A DNA stretch of 18,025 bases, taken from Chromera velia. Lineage: Eukaryota > Sar > Chromeraceae. Shown piece by piece: positions 1-7,619 of this stretch (positions are counted from its first letter, which is position 1; every line of letters starts with the position of its first letter). The translations under genes and the position numbers were made by a program. The stretch is taken from NCBI GenBank assembly GCA_018398765.1, contig JAHBMJ010002533.1:1-18025 (forward strand). Reading direction: 5' to 3'. A model generated the notes under the pieces. That model was given only the letters and a program-made list of their open reading frames with translations, ran no database searches and had not been told where the DNA came from.

Positions 1-22
1 CCCCCCCCCCCCCCCCCCCCCC
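1..22. repeat. Poly-C run at window edge
   Basis: The window opens with 22 consecutive C residues followed by TGAGGAAAG. It may be a true homopolymer or a contig-edge artefact. Long C/G runs recur here (681-688, and a G-run with an N at 13819-13830), and such runs are hard to sequence accurately. Confidence 0.8.
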
Positions 23-159
23 TGAGGAAAGAGACCTATGGGACGACAGAGACTTTGACAAACCTGAAGACCGCAGGACCACCAGATACTGCCCCTTTGC
101 CTTCCCCCCTCATACGCACCCTTACCACCGCCTCCACCCAGTCCCCGACGCGCTCCTCA

Positions 160-691
160 CTGAACCCTGATGCAGCCCCCTTCCAACCGGCCGCTGCACC
201 CCCAAAGAAACCCATCCTACCCATATACACACATAAGCACACACACACCCATAGACCCCGGTCCCCAGAAAGCCTCAGCGACACATCAGAGGCAGCCCTC
301 TTCCAACCACCAGAACACCCAAAGCCACCCACCCCACATACATACACACACACACACATGCACACATACCCATACCCACAGACCCCAGAAAGCCTCAGCG
401 ACACCCCAGAGGCAGCCCCCTTCCAACTACTAGAACCCCCGAAGCCACCCACCCCACATACACACACACACACGCACACACATCCATAGACCCCGGTCCC
501 CAGAAAGCCTCAGCAACACCCCAGAGGTAGCCCTCTTCCAACCACCAGAACCTTCAAAGCCATCCACTCCACATACACACACACACATACCCACAAACCC
601 CAGAAAGCCTCAGCGACACCCCAGAGGCAGCCCTTTTCCAACCACCAGCACCCCTGCAGACACTCACCCTACATATACAACCCCCCCCACA
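160..691 (+). repeat. Tandem array of 100-120 bp units with CA-rich spacers
   Basis: The sequence cagaaagcctcag recurs at about 266, 386, 501 and 601, giving periods of 120, 115 and 100 bp. A partial first unit begins near 165. Each unit has the marker, a GAGGCAGCCCTCTTCCAACC-like block, a Pro-rich block and a variable (CA)n tract, and changes in (CA)n length account for the changing period. In one + frame the units read PESLSDTPEAA..FQPP..PKPPT followed by His/Thr dipeptides. A further unit appears at 2409-2490, on the far side of the 692-2408 element, and from there its frame runs into the retroelement ORF1-like region. The array may therefore have been the N-terminal coding part of that retroelement. 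Confidence 0.8.
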
Positions 692-1059
692 CAGAGGGTT
701 GCCAAAAAACATCGTACTACGCTGTATTACAGCGTTTTGTACTGTTCTTGGTGTTTCACAAAAAAACACTGTACTGTATTACACTCTATTAAACAAAAAA
801 AAATTTTTTTATAGCTTTTTAGGGCATTACTAGGCCTATTTTAACATCTAAAACTAATTTTAACTACTTGTAATACTTAATTAAATACTTAACAATGTGT
901 AATATGATATGTATAATGTTTTTTACTGCTTGTCCACCTAAGTTTATCATGCTAGAACGTTAGTAGAACCTATGTGGAGTCAGAATGCAGCACACAGGAC
1001 ACCAAAACAAAACAAACAAACCCCCAGGCCTCCCCCTTCAACACCCCTACCCCCTCCCT

Positions 1060-1269
1060 CTACTCCAGAGGCTTAACCACCTCCAGACCAAACGAAGCCA
1101 GTCGCTCCTCAATGTTGACTGCAGAGAACCCAGCAGAGACTTCCTCGACCACCGCCCCATCCTCATACATCGGCAAACCCTCCCCCTCCCCTCTCCACAC
1201 CCCCCCCTTTCTTACCCTCCCTTCCTTTCCGTGAGTGCGTACTAGCTTCATATTGCTAAAAACGCTCAC
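1060..1269 (-). CDS. Possible C-terminal exon or gene fragment, unknown
   Basis: A 69-codon minus-strand open frame ends VVEEVSAGFSAVNIEERL followed by ASFGLEVVKPLE and a stop. The composition of its last 40 residues looks like a normal folded protein, unlike the low-complexity frames around it. The upstream part is Gly/Arg/Lys-rich and looks non-coding, so any real exon probably begins near the LPMYEDG residues, at about 1185. It lies inside hAT-like element 1 on the strand opposite the MYND fragment. I do not recognise the protein. It could be a captured exon or chance. Confidence 0.25.
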   Translation of the reverse strand: MSVFSNMKLVRTHGKEGRVRKGGVWRGEGEGLPMYEDGAVVEEVSAGFSAVNIEERLASFGLEVVKPLE

Positions 1270-1372
1270 AAGAGCGTCTTGGTGGTCTTAAGTCAGTCGA
1301 TTTCGTCTCTTGCTGTACATAAACTTATAGGCTGACCATGCCCATTCGCCGCACCCCGCTGTATTTGCCTGC

Positions 1373-2119
1373 TTGAACACAAGGAAGGCGATATGTTCAG
1401 CATGGAGGGGTGCGGCCTTCTCGACTGCGGGGTGCCTCTACCAAGAAAGGGCGGAGATGTTCAAACCTAGGTTCGAACTCGTTTCGCGTCCGACGTCCAT
1501 GTTTGTGCCCCCAGAGGTTCGCCTCTTGTTGGCACTTCTGTTGCGTCGCCCCCTCCAATTGGAGGGGTGGTTACGCAAAATTGGTGGGTATACCACCATG
1601 AGCGTGGGGAGAAAGCCATGGAGGTCTTTGTGAGCGGGAAGCCTCGGTCGTAAATCTGAACCTCCAAGGGAGGATAGATGAAGCAGTCGGAGTTTGACCG
1701 GCTCTGTGAGCTGCGACTGATGGTCAACGGAAACTCCCGGGGGACCTGGAGGGTGCCGGGCTTGGGACGTTGTTAGTCCGTGTGGGTGCCCTCCCCTAGC
1801 GCCCTCCCTCTCCGCTCGTGCACCGGAGGGGTTCAACGTGAAGACATTCCTGGAGGTGATGAAGAGGCCCTTTGAGTGTCCCGTCCCCGTCGTCGTGGAG
1901 ATGGTTTCGGGTGACACTGTGTGTCTGTTGGCTTCGGGAGATGGCAAAATGTATGCCGTATGTGGCAAGGTGTCGGCGGGCATCCCGAAATACTCCGGGT
2001 GTCATTACACCCAATATTGTTCTCATCGCTATCAGAAGAAGGACTGGAGGCGATACCATACATCAGAGCGTCTGCCCCACCCTCTGGGCCACTGTGGCTC
2101 AGACTGGCTGACTGACTGA
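1373..2119 (+). pseudogene. Decayed MYND-type zinc-finger gene fragment
   Basis: The frame open from 1838 to 2119 contains a clear MYND finger skeleton at 1952-2071. The order is VCGK, then KYSGC, then YCSHRYQKKDWRRYH, matching the family pattern CxxC...KCSGC...YCSxxCQxxDWxxH. Against the eight zinc-ligand positions, the Cys at 1961, 2000 and 2018 remain. Three Cys positions are Tyr (codons 1952, 1991, 2030), the His position is Tyr (2054), and the last Cys is Arg (2069). Five of eight ligands are lost, so zinc binding is not expected. MYND fingers normally mediate protein-protein contacts. Upstream (1373-1837) the frame is broken, but short stretches look protein-like, e.g. LLDCGVPLPRKGGDV, as in a decayed gene body. 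It lies inside hAT-like element 1, so it may be a captured gene fragment. Confidence 0.6.
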
Positions 2120-2162
2120 CTGAGGACTGACTGATCTAGCTGACTGATCGATTGATTGACTC

Positions 2163-2196
<34 letters not shown>
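2097..2196 (+). repeat. (CTGA)n/(TTGA)n simple repeat
   Basis: CTGA/GACT tetranucleotides at 2097-2140 grade into an uninterrupted run of TTGA units near 2160-2194. It lies just after the MYND fragment, inside hAT-like element 1. Confidence 0.85.
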
Positions 2197-2433
2197 GAAC
2201 CAAAGGGCCCTCCATGACTGTCGCATACGCTCTTTGGCCATCTCCGTATGAAGCTATCTGAAAAATTTTATAAATGTTCTTTTGTATAAATTATCATCCT
2301 AAACTTTATAGATTTTTTTAGGATGGCTTTAGGGGGCTATTATACCATAATCGTACTGTGCTTTAGCTAGAATTTCAAAAAACACTGTACTGTACTTTGG
2401 CAACCCTGCACACACACATACATATACATGCAA

Positions 2434-3435
2434 CCCCCCGAAAGCCTCAGTGATACAGTGTCACCAGCCAAGACCCCCACCCCCCGAAAAGGGTACCTAA
2501 GAGTGCCAGATGAGGCCCCAACAGACCTCTTCAAGAGGTGTAAATGGGTAGCAGATAAGAGAGTCCGCGAGCGGCGCTTTAAAAGGACATAAAAGGAGAG
2601 CCGAGGCGGCAAAGAAAGGGAAAAAGAGGAAAAGGATGACGAACCCCCTAATCTGGTCAACTCAGAGCATTTGGACAGCGAAGATAAAGACACAGCAGCC
2701 AGACACAGCACTAAAACACCCACTCCCCCACCATAGAACTCGAAAGAGGCGAGGGCAAGCGAATGCTATGCATGCCATAGGTTGGAGGGAAGGTGCACCT
2801 CATGCTAATGTGTCTGGCAAGGGAGACCATGCAGCACAGATGGTCTTATCTGCCCCCTCTAAGCTGCAACAGACAGCCGAGCCTACCCCCCCGGCGCAAG
2901 AACATGTCAGAACCCCCATAACACTCCACTAGACACCCCCCCTCCACCGCGAAGCACTCCCCCGCCCTGGGGCTCTGGACCTAGAGATAAAGACCGAAGC
3001 AACGAAGGGGAGAGGGACGGCTCAGACCCCTTATCCTCCTCTTCTGCTAGTTCCTCCACTTCTGCCGCCTCCTCCTCCTCTTCCTCCTCTTTTTCCTCCT
3101 CCTCTTCCTCCTCCTCTCCCTCCTCCTCTTCCTCTAGGGCTGGCAGCCCACAGGAGAAACCAGCAGGGGGTGGGAGTTCTTCAAACAACTCCGATTCGGC
3201 GGCGCCAGACCACCAAAGGGCCATGAAGCAGTCACATGGACCTTTCACTTCAGCCAAGGAAAGGGGGCGAAGGTCACCGTATGTCTGGTCCGCAACTTCT
3301 ACCCGGATGTCTCTTAGCGCTTCCTCCATACGAAAGTGAGGAGGAGCAGCCAGCAGGGGGGGGGGCCTTGGCATGCATACGGCAAGGCGCCAGTCAGAGT
3401 GAACCATATCTGTAGAGAAGCCGCAGCAGAAAAAG
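2434..3435 (+). pseudogene. ORF1/Gag-like N-terminal region with Cys cluster
   Basis: One + frame runs from the last array unit (PPESLSDT) through VPDEAPTDLFKRCKWVADK and a Lys/Glu-rich stretch to a Cys cluster, then a Ser-rich tract. It is broken by TAA and TAG codons. The Cys codons are at 2764, 2773, 2794, 2803, 2809, 2830 and 2851, giving CYAC-x6-CTSC-stop-CVWQGRPC. The CxC...GRPC spacing resembles a Cys-rich motif I recall upstream of this RT family; it is not a classical CCHC knuckle. A nucleic-acid-binding role is inference. The Ser tract (about 3049-3135) comes from TCC/TCT triplets. A different frame (3222-3310) reads TWTFHFSQGKGAKVTVCLVR, suggesting a local frameshift. From 3421 the first frame continues into the 42-bp repeats. 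Confidence 0.5.
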
Positions 3436-3903
3436 ATGGCCAAGGCCCCCTATGTGGCTAAACACTGTCAGTAGCAGGAGAAGATGGCCAAAGCCCCCCC
3501 CACAGCTAAACAGCAGCAGGAGAAGATGGCCGAGGCCCCCTGCGCAGCCAAACAGCAGCAGGAAAAGATGGCCGAGGCCCCCAGCGCAGCCAAGCAGCAG
3601 CAGAAGAAGACGGCCAAGGCCCCCCGCGCAGCCAAACAGCAGCAGGAAAAGATGGCCAAGGCCCCCCGCACAGCCAAACAGCAGCAGGAGAAGACGGTTG
3701 AGGCCCCCTGCACAGCTAAACAGCAGGAGGGGAAGACAGCCGAGGCCTCTCACACAGCCAAACAGCAGCAGGAAAAGATGGCCAAGGCCCCTCACACAGC
3801 TAAACAACAGTAGGAGAAGAGGGCCGAGGCTCCCCACGCAGCTAAACAGCAGCAGGAGAAGACAGCCGAGGCTCCCCGCGCAGCCAAACAGCAGCAGGAG
3901 AAG
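3436..3903 (+). repeat. Eleven-unit 42-bp coding tandem repeat (MAEAP..AKQQQEK)
   Basis: Units begin at 3436, 3484 and then every 42 bp to 3862, so ten consecutive units have exactly 42 bp. In frame 1 each encodes 14 residues, M/T-A-K/E-A-P-x-x-A-K-Q-Q-Q-E-K, which would be a charged, helix-prone segment. TAG replaces CAG at 3472 and 3811, the only stops in this frame. A second frame (from 3452) is fully open across the array as Ser/Arg/Pro-rich sequence and continues into the RT frame, so either may have been coding. All units keep length multiples of three, which suggests expansion while the element was still translated. Confidence 0.9.
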
Positions 3904-3904
3904 A

Positions 3905-5428
3905 CCAAAGGGGCCCCATACGCGAGGCCCCGCACGATCGACCGCTAAATTTAAAGAGAAGGAAAGCGAGGCGAACGCAGGCATACGAGCGACTGAGGAG
4001 GAGAAGCGCCCCCTGACAAGAAAGAAGGCCAACCGCCTCATGGAGGTAGCCTACGGGGCCTATAGGGAGCCAGGAAGGAAGCCCCCCCTCGCACAGGGAA
4101 GGTGGGAGAGAGAGTGGAGGCGTGCACAGCGTTTACACCCCAGCAGGCAGTACGCATTCCCCAAAAGGAGCACAGGGAGGAGACTAGTACGGCTGACGCA
4201 ATTCCTAATTGTAGGGATTAGGAGCGGAGACAATCTAAGCAAAGCGCTCCTGCTGACGCTAGACCTTACCCTCCGGAGGGACCCTCGTATCAAAAAGGCA
4301 AAGAAGGTATGGGAGACCATCGAGAGCAGGCTAGATTTGTGGAAGCAGGGGGAGAAGGGAAGAGAAACCCTCCTTCAGGAGGCAACCAAAATTAGCAGAA
4401 GAGCCCACAGCAGCAGCAGGCAGGGGGAAAGCGAGAGCCGATCAAAAAGGGAAGAACTCGAGAAGGCAGCGGGCCTCCCCAAGATGAGGAAATTTTGAAA
4501 CTTCATCCAGGTGGGGGAGATGAGGAGGGGAACACGGATACTGATAGGCCAAGAGAAAGGGGGAGTCCTGGACCGGGAAGATACCTTCACCAAGAGAGGA
4601 CAAACCAACCAGGTAGCAGAGACCCTGAAAGCTAAACATCTCCCGGAAAAACACCTTAAGTAGCAGCACTAGAAGCGATGCAGAGAGGGCCTTCCAACCC
4701 TCACACCCCTCCTAATCACCGAGGAGGACATCACCGCAGTAGCGCACCGCCTCCAAGGCAGCGCGGGGCCGTCTAGATTCGATAGCACACAGCTCCGCAC
4801 CGCAGTCCTATGCCTAGGGAGGGAGAGTAGAGAGTTAAGGGAAGAACTCGCAAACTTGGCAACAGAAATGGGGCTAGGAAATGGGGAGGAGGGTAATGAG
4901 TGGGACCAGGTGAAGGCACTCATGGCATGCCGACTGGTCGCGCTAGACAAATGCCCCGGGGTGCGCCCAGTAGGAATCGGGGAGGCGATCAGGCGCCTCC
5001 TCGGAAAAGCAGTGATAAAGGAGACTAGAGAGGAACTGCAGGAGGTATGCGGAGCCGATCAGCTGTGCAGTGGCCTCATGGGAGGCCTGGAAGGGGGGAT
5101 TCATGCAGTGAGGGAGCTCTAGGAGACCCTCACACAGAAAGCCGGCGACGACCCCGAGAAGGTATTTGAAACCCTCCTAATAGACGCCAAAAACGCCTTC
5201 AATGCAGTAAATCGCACAGCGGGGCTGTGGAATGCCCACATACTCTGGCCCAGAGCCTCCACATTCCTCTTCAACTACTATAGGCAAGATGCAGAGCTCT
5301 TCCTAAGAGGAACCCACGGAACCACGGTAACCACCATCAGCAGTAGAGAGGGATGAACACAAGGGGACCCGATGTTGATGGTAAGGTACGCCATTATTAT
5401 CCTCTCCCTCGTCCGATCTCTCCGAGGC
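3905..5428 (+). pseudogene. Reverse transcriptase, N-terminal half (fingers and palm motifs A-B)
   Basis: Read in frame 2. A basic, helical N-terminal region (about 3960-4495) ends at TGA 4496. The RT-like core follows: GSAGPSRFD (4757-4783), ALDKCPGVRPVGIGE (4940-4984), a DQLCSGL..GIEGG-like helix, then motif A LIDAKNAFNAVNR (5180-5215, catalytic Asp at 5183). Next comes NYYRQDAELFLRG, and motif B reads REG-stop-TQGDP (5345-5371), followed by MLMVRYAIIILSLVRSLRG. The protein would copy element RNA into DNA. In-frame stops include TGA 4496, two TAGs near 4661-4675, TAG 5120 and TGA 5354; the last lies within motif B, so it cannot be active. The order and spacing of motifs are otherwise normal for this family up to the insertion after motif B. 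Confidence 0.8.
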
Positions 5429-5848
5429 AGCGGAAGCGGGCAGACAGAAAGCAAGACACAGTCGGAAGCAAGCGGGAGCAGCCAAACAGCTGGAGAGAAA
5501 CAGATAAGGATGAGTGAGAGCAGACAGGCAGACAGAGAGACATAGTCAGAATCGAGCAAGAGTAGCCAGCCGGACAGAGAGAGTCAGACAGGGGCGAGTG
5601 AGAGCAGACAGGCAGATAGCAAGACATAGCCAAGAACGAGTGAGAGTAGCCAGCCGGACAGAGAGAATCAATTAGGGGCGAGTGAAAGCAAACAGGCGGA
5701 CAGAGAGACACAGCCAGGATCGAGTGACAGCAGCCAGCCGCACAGAGAGAATCAGTCAGGGGCGACTAGGAGCAGACAGGCAGACAGAAAGAATCGGCTA
5801 GAAGCAAATAAGAGCAGCCAGACAAAGAGGGAGAAACAGACAGGGGCG
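5429..5848 (+). repeat. Ten-unit 42-bp Ser/Gln/Arg-rich repeat inside the RT
   Basis: Ten exact 14-residue units, alternating SESRQADRETQ-type and SxSSQPDRENQ-type, form an 84-bp higher-order period, all in the RT frame. They interrupt the RT between motif B (QGDP) and motif C (YADD), where related proteins, as I recall them, have a linker of only about 15-25 residues. Two units have TAG (5543 and 5627) where sister units have CAG. The encoded segment would be hydrophilic and probably disordered. Confidence 0.85.
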
Positions 5849-6280
5849 AGAGACAAAAGACAGGAAGCCGAAGAGCACACAGTGTCACCCACCGCCACAA
5901 CCACTCATACGCCTAACCAGACAGGAAGAGAAGACAATCCGATACACAAGATAGGTAGATAGGCAGCTGCCCTTTCATCATCTTCAGCTTCCTCCCCCAT
6001 TTCATCCTCCCCTTCCTCTCCCTCCCCCTCTTCCCCCTCCCCCTCCTCCTCCTCCTCCTACTCCCCCTCTAGACTCCTCCTCGTCCTCCTCCTCCTCCTC
6101 CTCCTCCTCCTCCTCCTCCCTCCATGCCTCTTCCTCCTCGTCCTCCTCCTCGTCCTCCTCCTCATCTTCCTCCTCCTCCTCAGCATCGTCCTCTTCAGCC
6201 GCCTTCGTGTCGGCCCAAAATGGAAACGACTGGTTTTTCATAGCGGATAGATAGAGTGCAGGGGTAGCAGCCGGAACGGA
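5849..6280. repeat. Low-complexity pyrimidine-rich stretch within the RT
   Basis: After a Gln/Arg/Thr-rich tail, about 6000-6185 is nearly pure pyrimidine on the + strand, mostly TCC/CTC triplets. One strand reads Ser/Leu-rich and the other Glu/Asp-rich (a 121-codon minus frame at 6002-6367). The minus frame is most likely a composition effect. Between about 6235 and 6280 the RT reading moves from frame 2 to frame 3. Confidence 0.7.
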
Positions 6281-7301
6281 GAAAAAAAAGCAACAGCAGC
6301 AGGAGCTTGATCCCCTCCAGAGATACTGGCACCAGCTCTGGTCTAGGCTCTGGTATGCGGATGACACGTCCAGTACTGGCTGGTTACATCAGCTGCGAGC
6401 ATGGCTACGCGAGTTAGTTAAGAGAGGGCCCGCGGCAGGATATATAGTGGAGGTAGACAAGTTGATCCTTGTAGTGCTCCCACAATTTATGCAGAAAGCC
6501 AAGGAGATTTTTGTAGAGTTCCCCGACCTGCAGATAGTAGAGGAGATGCGTCTCCTAGGGGGGCACGTAGGCACGGATGCACACAGAGAGAAATTGGTGC
6601 AGGAGAAGGTGAAGGAGTGGGCCGAAAACGTGGAGAGAGTCGCAACAGCAGCAGAATTTGCCCCACACGAAGCATATGTAGCCTATTCCAAATCCCTGCA
6701 ACACGAATGGAAGTTTGTGGCGCGGGTAGTGCCAGGGGTGGGGGGATAGATGGGGCAGCTGGAAGGCATGATTAGAGACCACCTCATCCCCGTTCTCAGG
6801 CTGATGAAAAGACAACGAAACGGAGGGCCTCCTACCCAATACGACGTGTAGCTGAGAGACGTTGCCACCCTCCCGGTCCGACTGCTAGGCTTAGGCATCC
6901 CCAAACCCACCAAAACAGCAGATAGGGACTATAAGACCTCAGCCGCAGTCAGAGAAGCGATCACAGAGGCCATCCTTCGCGGAGAGGACATAGACGCAGA
7001 CGAGCACGTGAAGAGGGGGCAGAAGGCAAGGGCAGCCCACAAAGAAGCAGTAAAAGAAGCAGTAGAGAAGGAGTGGGAGAGGTTAGGCAGCCAGTCAGGG
7101 CAGGTAGCCAGTGAGTACCAGTATGAGGAAGTCAGGCAGTCAAAAGAAAAGAGGCAGTCAGGATCATGGCTGATGGCTATCCCCCTGAAGGAACACGGAA
7201 TGAATCTCAGCCCAGACGAATTCCGGGATGCGATAACAATCCGATATCAGGGGAGGGTAGGGGGGGAGAAGAGCAGATGTGAGGGATGTTGGGGAAGGTG
7301 A
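6281..7301 (+). pseudogene. Reverse transcriptase motif C (YADD) and post-RT region
   Basis: Read in frame 3. QQQQELDPLQRYW leads into WYADDTSSTG (6351-6380), whose YADD provides the two catalytic Asp of motif C. After it come a WL.ELVKRGPAAGY segment (motif D region), LLGGHVGTDAHREKLV, VKEWAENVERVA, HEAYVAYSKSLQHEWKFVARV and IRDHLIPVL, then LPVRLLGLGIPKPTKTA, a basic helical segment, GSWLMAIPLKEHG and EFRDAITIRYQGRV. This succession matches my recollection of the thumb and connector of the same RT family. TAG stops fall after GVGG (6747) and after QYDV (6849). TGA 7299 lies inside the zinc site. YADD is intact although the gene is dead. Confidence 0.8.
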
Positions 7302-7619
7302 AGTCTACAACACGCCCTTAACTGCCCAGTAGAGGGACTGCCCACGCTGCGACATGATGAAGTCAACCGTACATAGGCGAGTCTAGCAGTGGAAGCATAC
7401 CCCGCGGGAGCAGTTCACGCAAAGGAGCCGATCATTAGGGAGGAAGGGGAGGTGCAGGGATATCCGGCGCTAAGGGGGAACTTCCAAGTCCGGGGGGCCT
7501 ATGCTCTACAGAGGCTGGCAATTTTCAATACCAGGGTGATAAACCCACATGCCGCCTCGAGGAAGAAGGTGATCTGGACTCAAGCTCTCAAAGCAGCAGC
7601 AGAAGAAAAGAAGAGGAAA
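7260..7619 (+). pseudogene. CCHC zinc site and restriction-like-nuclease-like segment of the retroelement
   Basis: Continues frame 3. CEGC (Cys at 7278 and 7287) and HALNC (His 7311, Cys 7323) form C-x2-C-x7-H-x3-C, followed by LPTLRHDEVNRT (from about 7338). R2-type non-LTR elements have a similar CCHC motif just before a restriction-like endonuclease. Downstream, [24 protein letters not shown] and [15 protein letters not shown] resemble the nuclease-like stretch of this family. Asn stands where I would expect Asp in GNFQV and FNTRV, which would remove acidic metal ligands. It ends in AEEKKRK at 7619, the exact left border of the inserted hAT-like element. TGA 7299 and a TAG after VNRT disrupt it. 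The nuclease assignment is inference. Confidence 0.55.
7612..7619 (+). other. Left 8-bp target-site duplication (AGAGGAAA)
   Basis: AGAGGAAA lies immediately left of CTGGGCGTAGGA and is repeated identically at 8962-8969, immediately right of the inverted terminal sequence. Eight bp is the duplication length typical of hAT elements. Confidence 0.85.

Larger units (their letters stand above)
692..2408. mobile_element. hAT-like TIR element 1, inserted in the tandem array
   Basis: The left end reads CAGAGGGTTGCCAAA (692-706). The right end, reverse complemented, reads CAGGGTTGCCAAA (2408-2396). Both start CAGNG, the usual start of hAT terminal inverted repeats, and they differ by a 2-bp indel. 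The array unit containing a (CA)n tract is broken at 691 and resumes at 2409, so this is an insertion of about 1717 bp. The flanks are cccccaca and cacacaca, too repetitive to prove an 8-bp target duplication. The motif AAAAACACTGTACTGTA occurs subterminally near both ends. No transposase was recognised. The interior holds a decayed MYND gene fragment, a short minus-strand ORF and a simple repeat. Assignment to hAT rests only on the ends. Confidence 0.6.

Noticed and set aside
36-479. 147-codon minus-strand frame rich in Val/Cys/Gly
   Set aside because: It is the reverse reading of the (CA)n tandem array; composition follows the repeat.
3394-4041. 215-codon minus-strand Leu/Gly-rich frame resembling a membrane protein
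   Set aside because: It is antisense to the 42-bp repeat array; its periodic LLLLFGCAGGLG pattern is just the complement of the repeat.
6002-6367. 121-codon minus-strand Glu/Asp-rich frame
   Set aside because: It comes from TCC/CTC triplets inside the RT region and overlaps the YADD motif on the other strand.
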